Assembly (NCBI GenBank): GCA_030950905.1
Contig: JAUZQQ010000009.1
Coordinates: 1-42,992, forward strand
Direction of reading: 5' to 3'
DNA from: Mariprofundaceae bacterium
Lineage (GTDB): Bacteria > Pseudomonadota > Zetaproteobacteria > Mariprofundales > Mariprofundaceae
Length of the DNA stretch: 42,992 bases
Shown here: positions 16,789 through 26,765 of the stretch, one piece after another
How positions within the stretch are numbered: the stretch's first letter is position 1
How the letters are laid out: each line of letters opens with the position of its first letter
Notes under the pieces: model-generated
What the model was told of the DNA's origin: nothing
The model's input: only the letters and a program-made list of their open reading frames with translations
Database searches by the model: none
Program-made: the position numbers and the translations under genes

Positions 16789-19700
16789 ATGCCACGTAGT
16801 GATGATTTTCAATCTGTTTTGATTTTGGGTGCTGGTCCTATTGTGATTGGCCAAGCTTGCGAATTTGATTATTCGGGTGTGCAAGCGTGCAAAGCTTTGA
16901 AAGAAGAGGGGTACCGCGTTATTTTGGTGAACTCCAACCCTGCCACCATTATGACCGACCCTGAGTTTGCGGATGCCACCTACATTGAACCTGTTCATTG
17001 GGAGGTGGTGGCGCGCATCATTGAGATAGAACGCCCTGATGCTATTTTGCCGACCATGGGGGGGCAGACAGCATTAAATACTGCGTTGGATTTGCATAAA
17101 CACGGTATCTTGGAAAAATTTGGTGTGCGTTTGATCGGTGCACAACCCGATGCCATCGACATGGCGGAAAACCGCGAACGTTTTAAAGCAGCCATGGATC
17201 GCATTGGCCTTGAAATGGCGCGGGGTGATTTTGCCCATTCCTTGGACGAAGCTTTTGCTATTGGAAAAACCATTGGTTTCCCGTTGATTATTCGTCCTTC
17301 GTTTACTTTGGGTGGCAGTGGCGGCGGCATTGCCTACAACCGCGCCGAATTGGAACATATTGCCCGCACGGGTCTCGATGCCAGCCCAAGCGATGAAATT
17401 TTGATAGAAGAATCCATTATCGGCTGGAAAGAATTTGAAATGGAGGTGATGCGCGATTGCAATGACAATTGCGTTATTATTTGCTCTATTGAAAACCTTG
17501 ATCCTATGGGGGTGCATACGGGTGATTCTATCACCATTGCGCCAGCACAAACATTGACCGACAAAGAATACCAACGTATGCGCAATGCCTCGATTGCCTG
17601 CCTGCGTGAAATTGGGGTCGAGACGGGGGGGTCTAACGTACAGTTTGCGGTAAACCCGAAAGATGGCCGATTGATTATGATTGAAATGAACCCACGCGTG
17701 TCTCGCTCATCGGCCTTGGCCTCTAAAGCAACAGGCTTTCCTATCGCTAAAATCGCAGCAAAATTAGCGGTAGGTTATACTTTGGATGAAATTCGCAACG
17801 ATATTACAGGTGAAACGTGGGCAGCTTTTGAGCCGAGCATTGATTACGTGGTGACCAAAATGCCACGTTTTGCTTTTGAGAAATTCCCTGGCTGCGATGT
17901 CCGTTTAACCACACAAATGAAATCTGTTGGCGAAGTCATGGCTATCGCTCGGACGTTTACCGAAAGCCTTGGTAAAGCCATGCGCGGTTTAGAAACCGAT
18001 ACCTGTGGTTTTGATTTTACCTTGCCCGATGATGTCGATGCTGATGTGTTTTTGCAAGATAAATTGGGCGTTCCCAATGCCGAGCGTCTGTGGTGGTTGG
18101 GTGAGGCACTGCGACTGGGATGGCCTGAAGATCGGGTGCATCGCATCTCTCATATTGATCCATGGTTTGTACGAGAAATCAACCATGTGATCAAGCTAGA
18201 AGAAGCCACGAGAGGCCGCAATGTTCAATCATTAACCACCATGGATTGGCGAGAACTTAAGCGCGAAGGGCTTGCTGACCAACGCTTGGCACAGTTGCTT
18301 GCATGTGATGCGTCGGATGTTTGTAAACAACGTCAAGCGCATGGTGTAACCCCTGTGTTCAAACGGGTGGATACTTGCGCTGCCGAGTTTGAGGCAAAAA
18401 CCCCTTATTTGTATTCATGTTATGAACAAAGCTGTGAAGCAGCCCCCACGGATCGCAAAAAAATCATGGTCTTGGGGGGAGGCCCTAACCGTATTGGTCA
18501 AGGCATTGAATTTGATTATTGCTGTGTTCACGCTTCGTTTGCGTTATCTGAAGATGGTTTTGAAACCATCATGGTGAATTGTAACCCTGAAACCGTATCC
18601 ACTGATTATGATACTTCCGATCGTGTGTACTTTGAATCGTTAAATTTTGAAGACGTAATGGCGATTGTGAGCATCGAAAAACCCATCGGTGTTATTGTGC
18701 AATTTGGTGGTCAAACACCATTAAAACTGGCGAATGCGCTAGAAAAAGCAGGCGTTCCAATTATTGGCACAAGCCCTGACATGATTGACTTGGCTGAAGA
18801 CCGCGAGCGTTTTCAGCAACTGTTGCATCAATTGCAACTGCGCCAACCTGAAAATGGCACGGCACGTTCAGTCACTGATGCATTAACGATTGCCGAAACG
18901 ATTGGTTTCCCCGTGGTTGTACGCCCATCGTATGTGTTGGGCGGGCGGGCGATGCAGATTGTCTACAACAAAGAAGGGTTGTTGCGTTATATGCGTGAGG
19001 CTGTGTCGATCTCGCCCGATCACCCTGTGTTGCTGGATCGTTTTCTTAACCGCGCCATTGAATTGGATGTGGATGCCCTTGCCGATGGTACACGGGTTAT
19101 TATTGGCGGCATCATGGAGCATATCGAAGAAGCGGGCGTACACTCGGGGGATTCGGCGTGTTGTTTGCCACCCCATTCGATCAGTACGGCAACGATTGAA
19201 GAGGTTAAACGGCAAACGCGAATGTTGGGCTTGGCTTTGAACGTGCGTGGTTTGTTGAATATTCAGTTTGCCTTGCAAGGCGAAATCTTGTATGTATTGG
19301 AGGTGAATCCCCGCGCTTCACGCACCGTTCCCTTTGTTTCAAAGGCAGTCGCACAACCATTGGCAAAACATGCAGCACGTATTATGGCTGGAAAATCGTT
19401 GGATGACCTTGGTTTGTATGAAGATATTGCACCACCCCATCATTTTCATGCGGTTAAAGAAGCCGTTTTTCCTTTTGTGAAGTTTCAGGGCGCAGATATT
19501 TTGCTGTCGCCAGAAATGAAATCCACAGGAGAGGTCATGGGCTTGGCAAAAAACTTTCCAGCGGCTTTTGCCAAAGCTCAACTGGGGGGCGGTTTACCCT
19601 TACCCACAGCGGGAATGGCTTTTATATCGGTGCGTGATGAAGACAAAGAAGGTGCTGTTAAGGTCGCCTTGTTGTTACACGAAGCAGGTTTTTCATTGCT

Positions 19701-20013
19701 GGCGACAACAGGCACGTTGGCTGCGCTTAAAGCCGCCAATATTCCTTGTGAACAAACAGAAAAAGTGACATCTGGTGTTCGTCCCCATATTATTGACCGC
19801 TTGCTTAATCGGGAAGTGAGCTTGGTGATCAACACCACAGCCAACCAACAAGCTGTTGCAGACTCCAAAGAAATCCGTCAAGCCACGCTTGCTTGCAATA
19901 TTGCCTACTTCACCACGTTAGCGGGTGCATTGGCAGCAGCACAAGCCATTGCCGGGGATTCAGATGTTACAGCACCGATGAGCATTCAAAAACACCATAA
20001 AGGATACCAATAA
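16789..20013 (+). CDS. carB: Carbamoyl-phosphate synthase large subunit
   Basis: CarB makes carbamoyl phosphate for pyrimidines and arginine from bicarbonate, ATP and ammonia delivered by CarA. The 1074-residue length matches E. coli (1073). Two homologous ATP-grasp halves are visible: [17 protein letters not shown] at the start of the first, and [17 protein letters not shown] near residue 562 for the second. Each has its own ATP-grasp core ([14 protein letters not shown] and [14 protein letters not shown]). An MGS-like allosteric domain closes the protein (about 935-1074). No carA lies next to it, unlike the common carAB operon. The upstream gap contains TATAAA at 16742-16747, a possible -10, without a clear -35. 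The stop overlaps the greA start by one base (TAATG). Confidence 0.98.
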   Translation: MPRSDDFQSVLILGAGPIVIGQACEFDYSGVQACKALKEEGYRVILVNSNPATIMTDPEFADATYIEPVHWEVVARIIEIERPDAILPTMGGQTALNTALDLHKHGILEKFGVRLIGAQPDAIDMAENRERFKAAMDRIGLEMARGDFAHSLDEAFAIGKTIGFPLIIRPSFTLGGSGGGIAYNRAELEHIARTGLDASPSDEILIEESIIGWKEFEMEVMRDCNDNCVIICSIENLDPMGVHTGDSITIAPAQTLTDKEYQRMRNASIACLREIGVETGGSNVQFAVNPKDGRLIMIEMNPRVSRSSALASKATGFPIAKIAAKLAVGYTLDEIRNDITGETWAAFEPSIDYVVTKMPRFAFEKFPGCDVRLTTQMKSVGEVMAIARTFTESLGKAMRGLETDTCGFDFTLPDDVDADVFLQDKLGVPNAERLWWLGEALRLGWPEDRVHRISHIDPWFVREINHVIKLEEATRGRNVQSLTTMDWRELKREGLADQRLAQLLACDASDVCKQRQAHGVTPVFKRVDTCAAEFEAKTPYLYSCYEQSCEAAPTDRKKIMVLGGGPNRIGQGIEFDYCCVHASFALSEDGFETIMVNCNPETVSTDYDTSDRVYFESLNFEDVMAIVSIEKPIGVIVQFGGQTPLKLANALEKAGVPIIGTSPDMIDLAEDRERFQQLLHQLQLRQPENGTARSVTDALTIAETIGFPVVVRPSYVLGGRAMQIVYNKEGLLRYMREAVSISPDHPVLLDRFLNRAIELDVDALADGTRVIIGGIMEHIEEAGVHSGDSACCLPPHSISTATIEEVKRQTRMLGLALNVRGLLNIQFALQGEILYVLEVNPRASRTVPFVSKAVAQPLAKHAARIMAGKSLDDLGLYEDIAPPHHFHAVKEAVFPFVKFQGADILLSPEMKSTGEVMGLAKNFPAAFAKAQLGGGLPLPTAGMAFISVRDEDKEGAVKVALLLHEAGFSLLATTGTLAALKAANIPCEQTEKVTSGVRPHIIDRLLNREVSLVINTTANQQAVADSKEIRQATLACNIAYFTTLAGALAAAQAIAGDSDVTAPMSIQKHHKGYQ

Positions 20014-20486
20014 TGCAACGTGTACCTATGACCAAACAAGGCGCAGAATCATTGCGGCAAGAGTTGGCTGGCCTGAAGTCGGAGAAACGGCATCAAATTG
20101 TTGCAGCCATCGAAGAAGCCAGGGCGCATGGGGATTTGTCAGAAAATGCGGAATACCATGCTGCCAAAGAAGAACAAGGACTGAACGAAAGCCGCATTGC
20201 GAGCATCGAAGATCGTTTGGCACGGGCGCAAGTCATTGACCCTGCAAGTATTCATGTACAAAACATCGTTTTTGGTGCGAAGGTTACATTGCTGGATTTG
20301 GACAAAGACACAGAAGTCCATTATTTTATAGTCGGCGAAAATGAAGCAAACATTGACCAAGGTAAAATATCAATCACATCACCCGTTGCGCGTGCGTTGA
20401 TCGGTAAAGAAGAAGGCGATGTGGCGACGGTTCATGCACCCAGTGGTGATCGCGAATATGAAATCATTGAGGTTCGCTATGGCTAA
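20013..20486 (+). CDS. greA: Transcription elongation factor GreA
   Basis: GreA rescues backtracked RNA polymerase by stimulating cleavage of the nascent RNA. The 157-residue product has the N-terminal coiled coil with the acidic tip [20 protein letters not shown] (about residues 36-55), which enters the polymerase secondary channel, and a C-terminal FKBP-like domain ending [13 protein letters not shown]. The ATG overlaps the carB stop by one base; a carB-greA pair is seen in many proteobacteria. It overlaps the next gene by eight bases. Confidence 0.97.
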   Translation: MQRVPMTKQGAESLRQELAGLKSEKRHQIVAAIEEARAHGDLSENAEYHAAKEEQGLNESRIASIEDRLARAQVIDPASIHVQNIVFGAKVTLLDLDKDTEVHYFIVGENEANIDQGKISITSPVARALIGKEEGDVATVHAPSGDREYEIIEVRYG

Positions 20487-20958
20487 CACCACCACGGGTG
20501 AGAGGCACGAAAAAAGCTTGGGTATCATACTGTTACTGATGCTTGCTAGCATGGTGACTTCGGGTTATATTGTTACCCCTTTGCTGTTTTATTATGCAAA
20601 CTCGCCCAGTGAAGCGGGTGTATTTGCAGGCATTGTGTTTCAAACCTGTAATGCTGTTGTACTGTTGTTGGGCTTGGCAGCCATTGATGCCTTTTGGAAA
20701 CTGGGCGCGTATAAAAAACGAATTTGGCTGCCATTGTTGTTGATTTTGGATCTCATTGCCTTAAATGGTTTTGTGTTCACACCCATTATTGCCGATATTA
20801 AGGCTGCTGCTGGGCCGATAGAACTGCTGCCAAGTGATGACCCGCAACGGCAAGCGTTTGGCATGTGGCATGGCATTACAGCCGTGGTGCATGGGGCGAT
20901 CAGCGTGTGCTGTGCTTGGCTTGTTTTTTACCATTATTCATCCCGTCAACGTGAATAA
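20479..20958 (+). CDS. DUF4149-like (TMEM205-like) four-helix membrane protein
   Basis: A 159-residue inner-membrane protein with about four hydrophobic segments (roughly 15-38, 45-65, 80-102 and 128-150). The DUF4149 hallmark features are a Pro-containing first helix ([11 protein letters not shown]), [13 protein letters not shown] in the third, and [13 protein letters not shown] in the last. The chosen ATG at 20479 has GAGG seven bases upstream and lies inside the greA end; the longer open frame lies in greA sequence. Members often follow carB-greA in proteobacteria. Function is unknown. Confidence 0.8.
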   Translation: MANTTTGERHEKSLGIILLLMLASMVTSGYIVTPLLFYYANSPSEAGVFAGIVFQTCNAVVLLLGLAAIDAFWKLGAYKKRIWLPLLLILDLIALNGFVFTPIIADIKAAAGPIELLPSDDPQRQAFGMWHGITAVVHGAISVCCAWLVFYHYSSRQRE

Positions 20959-20963
20959 TTAAA

Positions 20964-20969
20964 AGGAGG
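20964..20969 (+). promoter_or_regulatory. Strong Shine-Dalgarno for the first AI-2E-family permease
   Basis: AGGAGG five bases before the ATG at 20975; supports this start over internal methionines. Confidence 0.5.
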
Positions 20970-20974
20970 GGTGG

Positions 20975-22051
20975 ATGAAAGCGATGATTTCATGGGTTTC
21001 TGATCGCTTGGCTGATACCCAATTGATGATGCTGTTGGCATCGTTGTTGGCTATTTTTACGTTGCTTATTTTCTTTAGCCGTATTCTCGCGCCCTTGCTT
21101 GTGGCTATTGCCTTGGCCTATGTGCTGGATACGATTGTTCGTTTTTTTGTCGTGCGCCATATGCCACATTTTACGGCCGTTTTGTTGGTGTTTAGTACGG
21201 CCATGATCTTGGTGAGCTTTACCTTATTAACCGTTGTTCCCATTTTAACCGATCAAATTATCGGCTTAATGAATCACCTTCCTGATTATATTCAATCGAT
21301 ACGAAAGTCCATGGAGTCCTTACAATCCCGTTATGGCATCAATTGGCTAAACCCAGAACATGTGCAACAATTGATGGAAAGTAACTCAGGCGAATTTCAA
21401 GCATGGCTAACCTCGATGTTGAAAAAGTCGTTCGGATTAATCCCCAGTATTATCGCTTTATTGGTGTACACGGTGCTGGTTCCCGTATTGGTGTTCTTTT
21501 TACTCAAAGACAAAGAAGCTATTTTGGCTTGGTCCAATGAGTTGTTGCCCAAAGAACGCTCCTTGTTAAAACGGGTTTGGCAAGAGCTGGATACACAAAT
21601 CGGCAACTATATTCAAGGGCGCTTTTGGGAGTCCGTTTTTATTGGTCTGTTAATGTGGATGGTTTTTGCGATCATGGGGCATAACTATGCATTGTTGCTT
21701 GGTGTGCTTACAGGAATTTCAGTATGGATTCCTTTTGTCGGGGCAGCAGTGGTGACATTCCCTGTGATGTTTCTCTCTTTTTTCCAATGGGGTGTCACTG
21801 ATATGACCCTGTATGCGATATTGGCGTATGGCATAGTCCAAGCTTTTGATGCCAACATTGTGATTCCATGGTTGTTTTCTGAAATTGTCGATCTTCATCC
21901 CATTGCGATTATTATGGCAGTATTGGTGTTTGGTAATTTTTGGGGCTTTATTGGTGTTTTTATTGCTATTCCTATGGCCGTACTGGTGCAGAGTGTGTTA
22001 TCTATTTTTCTTGAACGTCAACACAATCAACACGTATCAGAAGCGGGATGA
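20975..22051 (+). CDS. AI-2E family transporter (PerM/YdgG-like), copy 1
   Basis: A 358-residue polytopic protein with the family layout. Hydrophobic helices lie near residues 15-48 and 60-85. An amphipathic, soluble-looking stretch (90-155) includes HLPDYIQSIRKSMESLQ. Further helices follow from about 155, 215 and 240 to the end. Typical sequences are LVFFLLKDKEAIL, IGNYIQGRFWESVFIGLLMW and FDANIVIPWLFSEIVDLHPIAII. The family includes TqsA and PerM; substrates are mostly unproven, and some members act as sodium/proton antiporters, so the name should not be read as a quorum-sensing function. It ends in an ATGA overlap with nagZ. A second member lies at 34352-35407. Confidence 0.88.
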   Translation: MKAMISWVSDRLADTQLMMLLASLLAIFTLLIFFSRILAPLLVAIALAYVLDTIVRFFVVRHMPHFTAVLLVFSTAMILVSFTLLTVVPILTDQIIGLMNHLPDYIQSIRKSMESLQSRYGINWLNPEHVQQLMESNSGEFQAWLTSMLKKSFGLIPSIIALLVYTVLVPVLVFFLLKDKEAILAWSNELLPKERSLLKRVWQELDTQIGNYIQGRFWESVFIGLLMWMVFAIMGHNYALLLGVLTGISVWIPFVGAAVVTFPVMFLSFFQWGVTDMTLYAILAYGIVQAFDANIVIPWLFSEIVDLHPIAIIMAVLVFGNFWGFIGVFIAIPMAVLVQSVLSIFLERQHNQHVSEAG

Positions 22052-22923
22052 ATTACTTAAGTCATTGTGTTATTGGTCTGCAAGGAACAAGCTTACAAGC
22101 AGAAGAATGTCATTTTCTAAAACAGCATCCGCCCTTAGGGGTGATTTTATTTTCCCGAAATACCATAGATGCTGCGCAAGTTCGCACGTTATTGGATGAC
22201 GTGCGTAAGCATGCAGGAAATAAAATATGGGCAAGCATTGATGAAGAAGGCGGGCGTATCAATCGCCTGCCTTTTTTTCCCTTTAATCAACGAAAAACTG
22301 CGGCTTCTTTTGGCAGGGCGTACCAAAAAGAACCACAAGCGGCATTGCAAGCCGTGTATGATGATGCTTATCGTGTGGGCAATGCGTTAAAAAAATTAGG
22401 TTTTACGCACAATTGCGCACCAGTCTTGGATGTATTTTATGCGCATGCCCACAGTATTATCGGTAATCGCGCCTACAGCGATCATGTTGGCGATGTGATT
22501 GCCCTAGCAACAGCTTGCATGCAGGGTTACCACGATGCAGGCATTGCAGCGATTGGCAAGCATTACCCCGGTCATGGTCGTGCTGTGCTTGATTCGCATA
22601 TTGCGTGCCCCATGGTTGATGCAAGCGAAAAAGCGTTAAGGCACGATGCTGAAGTCTTTTACCAACTGATCAAAGCTGGCTTAAACCATATCATGACGGC
22701 GCACATTCGCTACCCAGCTTTGGATTGTAATAGGGCAAGCTATTCATCATTTTGGTTGCAAAAGGAATTGCCTGCCCATGGTTTTTCTGGCACGATTTGG
22801 AGCGATGATTTATGCATGAAAGGTGCGGGTGATAACATTCACGATGCGCTGCAGCAAGCCACGTTGGCAGGCTGTGATGCGCTGCTTGTCTGTGACCCTG
22901 AGGTGGTCAAGGTTCTTTATTGA
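22048..22923 (+). CDS. nagZ: Beta-N-acetylhexosaminidase (glycoside hydrolase family 3)
   Basis: NagZ removes N-acetylglucosamine from anhydro-muropeptides in the cytoplasm during peptidoglycan recycling. The product has 291 residues, shorter than many NagZ (about 330-340), with the loss at the C-terminus. Key motifs are present: DEEGGR at 65-70, KHYPGHGRAVLDSH at 171-184 (general acid/base His loop), and the nucleophile Asp in WSDDLCMKGA near residue 254. All substrate-binding parts of the barrel are therefore encoded. Its ATG overlaps the permease stop (ATGA), which indicates translational coupling. Confidence 0.95.
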   Translation: MNYLSHCVIGLQGTSLQAEECHFLKQHPPLGVILFSRNTIDAAQVRTLLDDVRKHAGNKIWASIDEEGGRINRLPFFPFNQRKTAASFGRAYQKEPQAALQAVYDDAYRVGNALKKLGFTHNCAPVLDVFYAHAHSIIGNRAYSDHVGDVIALATACMQGYHDAGIAAIGKHYPGHGRAVLDSHIACPMVDASEKALRHDAEVFYQLIKAGLNHIMTAHIRYPALDCNRASYSSFWLQKELPAHGFSGTIWSDDLCMKGAGDNIHDALQQATLAGCDALLVCDPEVVKVLY

Positions 22924-22929
22924 CTGTAC

Positions 22930-23463
22930 TTAATCCATATCCACATAAAATACAACATTCGTTTTGGGGTCATGGTACAAGCGCGTCCAAACATTGATGG
23001 TGGGCAAAATATCCGCAAGCATTACGCGCTTCATTATAATCCTGTGTTTGTCCGTTCCTTTGGCAGACGGCGTGAGAACAGCGCAAATACCACTTAATGA
23101 ATAAAATTGGCTGTCTTCATCGCTTTCGTTATCAAAACTGAATTGACAATTTAATCCACCATTGGCTAAATTTCCTTTCTTGGTTAAATGAAGAACATCC
23201 GATTGAAAGTTAATAATATCTTCGCCCTTGACTGAAGGTGTTCGAAGCATAAATAACAGGATTGCCTTTTTGTCTTCCATCATTTTCATCAATTCACTGT
23301 AACGACCAGTAAAAATACTCTCACTGTTGCCATCTTTCATTTGAAAAGCTGCAATATTGACATAGCGTGTTTCATCGGCGTAACCCATGCTTGGTGAAAG
23401 CCATAAACATAGGCCGATTAAAATGACTTTACAGTGTTTTATAGTTTGGTGGGTACATTTCAT
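22930..23463 (-). CDS. Exported protein of unknown function
   Basis: A 177-residue protein with a Sec signal peptide: basic residues near 9-12, hydrophobic VILIGLCLWLS, then a likely cut near GYA-DE at about residue 29. The mature part has no motif I recognise. It has two cysteines (in LNCQF and GICAVL) that might form a disulphide, and mixed alpha/beta character. It ends VVFYVDMD, six bases from the nagZ stop on the other strand. The gene lies downstream of another small exported protein, separated by a perfect 12-bp hairpin. No good Shine-Dalgarno is seen directly before the ATG. Confidence 0.65.
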   Translation of the reverse strand: MKCTHQTIKHCKVILIGLCLWLSPSMGYADETRYVNIAAFQMKDGNSESIFTGRYSELMKMMEDKKAILLFMLRTPSVKGEDIINFQSDVLHLTKKGNLANGGLNCQFSFDNESDEDSQFYSLSGICAVLTPSAKGTDKHRIIMKRVMLADILPTINVWTRLYHDPKTNVVFYVDMD

Positions 23464-23502
23464 GATCGTAAAGTTAATCTCCCGCTTGTTTTAATGTGAT
23501 AC

Positions 23503-23529
23503 ATACAGCCTGAATCATTCAGGCTGTAT
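23503..23529. repeat. Perfect 12-bp inverted repeat with 3-base loop
   Basis: ATACAGCCTGAA, loop TCA, then TTCAGGCTGTAT, in the gap between two minus-strand genes. It could be a transcription terminator or mRNA-stabilising hairpin for the upstream small gene, but no U-tract follows on either strand. A protein-binding palindrome is also possible. Confidence 0.7.
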
Positions 23530-23547
23530 GGCTTCAATAACTATAAA

Positions 23548-23841
23548 TTATAGGCTATGAATGGTAATCAATGTTTCTTTTTGCATATCCAGAACCTTCA
23601 GCTCCATGGCTTTTCGCATAGCAGCCACCCTACTTTCAGACATGCCGACCAATGTTAAATTTTCAATTTCTCTAATGCTGCTGGCAGCATCACGCAATTG
23701 GCTAAGCAACAGCTTAAGATAAACCATTTGCCTTCCTGTTTGTTCTAATTGTGCGTTAGAGCGTGCATGACTGACTTGCATACAAAAAGGGAGAAGCAAA
23801 GCAAGCAAGGTAGCAAAGATAAAGACTTTAGACTTTTTCAT
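23548..23841 (-). CDS. Small exported helical protein of unknown function
   Basis: I start this gene at the ATG with AGGAGG six bases upstream, giving 97 residues: MKKSKVFIFATLLALLLPF, then a likely signal-peptidase site after SHA. The mature part (about 70 residues) is a single predicted helical stretch rich in Leu, Arg, Glu and Met (TGRQMVYLKLLLSQLRDAASSI), possibly a coiled coil. A longer in-frame version begins at 24003, but its extra residues include a second hydrophobic run and would overlap the argG promoter region, so it is less likely. No family is recognised. It is divergent from argG. Confidence 0.6.
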   Translation of the reverse strand: MKKSKVFIFATLLALLLPFCMQVSHARSNAQLEQTGRQMVYLKLLLSQLRDAASSIREIENLTLVGMSESRVAAMRKAMELKVLDMQKETLITIHSL

Positions 23842-23847
23842 GATCAT

Positions 23848-23853
23848 CCTCCT
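23848..23853 (-). promoter_or_regulatory. Shine-Dalgarno deciding the 97-residue start
   Basis: AGGAGG on the minus strand, six bases from the ATG at 23841 and directly abutting an upstream ATG at 23847; the spacing favours the former. Confidence 0.6.
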
Positions 23854-24047
23854 CGGATGGATTATGGAAGTGTTTGACTCCATGGCGGGGATTTTAAAAG
23901 AAAATTGTGTCAATAAAATGACAAGAAAAGTTAGCACCCTTAAATTGGCTTTTTTTGTCTGCTGGGTTATTCTTGCTAGAATAGCTTGAGCTGAAAACTT
24001 CAATCAAGTGCATATATTATTGGCAATCGTAAAAAACAGGAGACCCC

Positions 24048-25271
24048 ATGGCAGACACAAAGATCAATAAAGTTATATTGGCATATTCAGGTGGGCTGGA
24101 TACATCTATTATCTTGCGGTGGATTCAAAACACTTATGATTGTGATGTGGTTACATTTACGGCTGATATTGGCCAAGGAGAAGAAGTTGAAGATGCCCGC
24201 AGCAAGGCAAAGGCTTGCCATGCATCGGCGATTTATATTGAAGATTTAACCGAGACCTTCGTGACTGATTACGTGTACCCTATCTTTCGTGCCAATGCGA
24301 TTTATGAGGGTGAATACTTGCTGGGCACATCCGTTGCGCGGCCTTTAATTGCCAAACGCATGATTGAAATTGCGGCAATCGAAGATGCCGATGCGGTATC
24401 TCATGGTGCGACGGGCAAGGGCAATGATCAAGTGCGTTTTGAACTTGGCTTTTATGCTTTAAAACCCGATGTAAAAGTGATTTCACCATGGCGCGAATGG
24501 GACTTGGTATCCCGCGAAGATATGCTTCGTTTTGCAGAGCAACATGATATTCCTGTGGAGCACAAACGAAAAGGCAGCAAATCACCGTATTCTATGGACG
24601 CAAATCTATTGCATATTTCGTATGAAGGTTACGACCTTGAAGACCCTTGGTGTGAACCTTCGGATAATATGTGGCGCTGGAGTGTCTCTGTAGAGACGGC
24701 ACCAGATACGCCCGAATACATTGAACTAACATACAAAAAAGGCGATATTATTGCCATCAATGGTGTCGCCATGTCGCCCGCTACCGTGCTTAAAAATTTG
24801 AATCGTTTGGGTGGCAAGCACGGTATTGGACGCATTGACATTGTAGAAAATCGTTTTGTCGGCATGAAGTCCCGTGGCTGTTACGAGACCCCAGGTGGCA
24901 CAATCATGCTCAAAGCGCACCGCGCTATTGAATCCATCACGTTGGATCGTGAAGCTGCCCATCTAAAAGATGAATTGATGCCACGCTATGCAAAATTGGT
25001 TTACAATGGTTTTTGGTTCGCGCCTGAACGCCTGATGTTGCAACAGATGATTGATGTTTCACAAACATGCGTCAATGGTGATGTGCGGTTAAAATTATTT
25101 AAAGGTTGTGTATCGGTTGTTGGCCGTCGTTCTGATGACTCGTTGTTTGATGAAAGGTTGTGTACTTTTGAAGATGACCAAGGGGCCTATGATCAAAAAG
25201 ATGCGGCGGGATTCATCAAGTTAAACGCGCTTCGCTTGCGCATGGAAGCTTTAGTTGGACGAAGCTATTAA
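24048..25271 (+). CDS. argG: Argininosuccinate synthase
   Basis: ArgG joins citrulline and aspartate using ATP, the penultimate step to arginine. The 407-residue protein begins [20 protein letters not shown], where SGGLDTS (14-20) is the ATP-pyrophosphatase P-loop. [16 protein letters not shown] (about residues 124-139) and [20 protein letters not shown] are further signatures of the short, type I ArgG form. AGGAG lies five bases before the ATG. The upstream 200 bases contain TATATT near 24013, a possible -10, but no convincing -35. No other arg genes are adjacent. Confidence 0.98.
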   Translation: MADTKINKVILAYSGGLDTSIILRWIQNTYDCDVVTFTADIGQGEEVEDARSKAKACHASAIYIEDLTETFVTDYVYPIFRANAIYEGEYLLGTSVARPLIAKRMIEIAAIEDADAVSHGATGKGNDQVRFELGFYALKPDVKVISPWREWDLVSREDMLRFAEQHDIPVEHKRKGSKSPYSMDANLLHISYEGYDLEDPWCEPSDNMWRWSVSVETAPDTPEYIELTYKKGDIIAINGVAMSPATVLKNLNRLGGKHGIGRIDIVENRFVGMKSRGCYETPGGTIMLKAHRAIESITLDREAAHLKDELMPRYAKLVYNGFWFAPERLMLQQMIDVSQTCVNGDVRLKLFKGCVSVVGRRSDDSLFDERLCTFEDDQGAYDQKDAAGFIKLNALRLRMEALVGRSY

Positions 25272-25418
25272 AGAACGGAAATTAAATAACTTGCGCAATT
25301 CAAAGTTCTCTTTTTGCACCTTGATCCTAAACAAAAATTTTGCGCTTTAATCGTTACCGCAATTTGGCGTATGGCTTGCTCGCAAAAACCTGATCTTATT
25401 GCTAGAGTCCCCAAGTTC

Positions 25419-25922
25419 ATGACTACACCCATATTGCTTATTGTTGGCCGTTCCAATTCAGGTAAAACTACTTTATTGGAGGCTTTGATTGCTACACTAC
25501 AACAGCAAGGCATGCGTATTGCAACCATCAAACACAGCCATCATGAACCCGAGATGGATACGCCAGGCAAGGACAGTTGGCGGCATAAGCAAGCGGGGGC
25601 TGTGGCATCATTGCTTGTTGCGCCGACACGTTTAATGATGGTTTCAGATATAAGCACGCCATTAACACCGCAGTATTTGGCCAAACATCATTTGCCATCC
25701 GTGGATTTGATTTTGGTGGAAGGTTACGCTGGCATGGAAGGGGCTAAAATTGAGGTTGTTCGTAGCGAACGGGCGACAACATTGCGCCATGCTGACGATA
25801 AAAACTTAATTGCGGTGGCAACAGATGTCGTAGGTTTGATCTCCTCCACCCCCATCTTTGGGCTGAATGATACACCTTCATTGGCATTGTTTATCAAGCG
25901 TTGGATGCTGCAACATGATTAA
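25419..25922 (+). CDS. mobB: Molybdopterin-guanine dinucleotide biosynthesis adaptor MobB
   Basis: MobB is a GTP-binding partner of MobA in molybdenum-cofactor maturation. The chosen ATG gives 167 residues, a normal MobB length. The P-loop is GRSNSGKTTL (10-19), followed by IATIKHSHH, DTPGKDSWRHKQAGA and ILVEGYAG, all typical of the family. The open frame extends 35 codons upstream without similarity. The stop overlaps mobA by eight bases. The gap from argG holds no other gene I can support. Confidence 0.93.
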   Translation: MTTPILLIVGRSNSGKTTLLEALIATLQQQGMRIATIKHSHHEPEMDTPGKDSWRHKQAGAVASLLVAPTRLMMVSDISTPLTPQYLAKHHLPSVDLILVEGYAGMEGAKIEVVRSERATTLRHADDKNLIAVATDVVGLISSTPIFGLNDTPSLALFIKRWMLQHD

Positions 25923-26529
25923 CGATTGCACCGCTATTATTCTTGCAGGTGGTGCATCAACGCGGATGGGGCAGGACAAAGCATTATTGCGTTTTGGGGA
26001 AGAGCCATTGCTGCACCGTGCTGTGCGACAAATGAAAGCTTGTTTTGCGACACAAATTATCAGTGTGCGCGAACATAAAACGCTGTCCCACGCTTCTTTA
26101 CAGGTGCATGATGTTGGCAAGGCGCATGGTCCAATGACGGGGATTGCAACCGCCATGAACACGATGACTACGGCTTGGTCTTTTGTGCTCGCCTGTGACA
26201 TGCCTTTCATCTCGCTCTCTTTAATTCGGGCGATGGCCAAATACCGTCAGCAACAAGACACCATCATCCCCATGGGTTATGGGGTTATGCAACCCTTGTT
26301 CGGATTCTATGCCAAAGATTGCCTGCCTACTTTGCAAGCACATTTAAAGGCAGGCCAATACAGTATAAAAAAAATGGTAAAAGAATTAAACACCACCATT
26401 ATTGATGAATCAACATGCCGTCACCATGATCCTAAGCTGTTAAGTTTTTTTGACTTGGATACCGCCGAGGATGTTGCTCGGGCATTATTGTTGGCAAAGA
26501 AAGAGGGGAACTTTAGTAGTTTCTCATAA
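25915..26529 (+). CDS. mobA: Molybdenum cofactor guanylyltransferase MobA
   Basis: MobA transfers GMP from GTP to molybdopterin to form the guanine dinucleotide cofactor of DMSO-reductase-type enzymes. The 204-residue product has the nucleotidyltransferase signature LAGGASTRMGQDKALL (about 10-25), the metal-binding CDMPF near residue 98, and YGVMQPLFGFYAKDCLP. The ATG lies inside the mobB end, indicating coupling. The presence of the pair implies the cell makes a bis-MGD enzyme, although none is encoded here. Confidence 0.94.
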   Translation: MINDCTAIILAGGASTRMGQDKALLRFGEEPLLHRAVRQMKACFATQIISVREHKTLSHASLQVHDVGKAHGPMTGIATAMNTMTTAWSFVLACDMPFISLSLIRAMAKYRQQQDTIIPMGYGVMQPLFGFYAKDCLPTLQAHLKAGQYSIKKMVKELNTTIIDESTCRHHDPKLLSFFDLDTAEDVARALLLAKKEGNFSSFS

Positions 26530-26646
26530 ACTGTGGGTAAATTGTGTACATTCGATTTACAACATAGCGCCTGATGCTTTATTCAATCACGACATTACCC
26601 CAACACATTTGGGTTCAAGTTTCTTGTTTTAAGGTTTATATTCATC

Positions 26647-26675
26647 TTGACAGTATCACGGTGCAAGTCTAAGTT
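26647..26675 (+). promoter_or_regulatory. Candidate promoter of ilvBH
   Basis: A consensus -35 TTGACA is followed after 17 bases by a weak -10-like TAAGTT. It would start an mRNA with a leader of about 85 bases containing a 12-bp direct repeat. Confidence 0.4.
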
Positions 26676-26693
26676 GCCTCGCTCTTTTCGATG

Positions 26694-26721
26694 GTGTTCT
26701 CTTAGGGTAGTGTTCTCTTAG
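26694..26721 (+). repeat. Two 12-bp direct repeats in the ilvB leader
   Basis: GTGTTCTCTTAG occurs twice, at 26694-26705 and 26710-26721, a 16-bp period. It is followed by the partial inverted repeat GGGA...TCTCCC near 26727-26740. An operator or RNA element controlling ilvB is possible; no U-tract is seen, so a classical attenuator is not supported. Confidence 0.6.
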
Positions 26722-26765
26722 AAAACGGGACAGTCTCCCAGTTACAATTAATTCAAGGCGGAATC

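Noticed and set aside
26574-26672. 32-codon frame upstream of ilvB as a classical attenuator leader peptide
   Set aside because: Ile/Val/Leu codons are spread rather than clustered, no ribosome binding site or terminator with U-tract is seen, and the best promoter lies near its end; kept only as part of a finding, not annotated as a gene.
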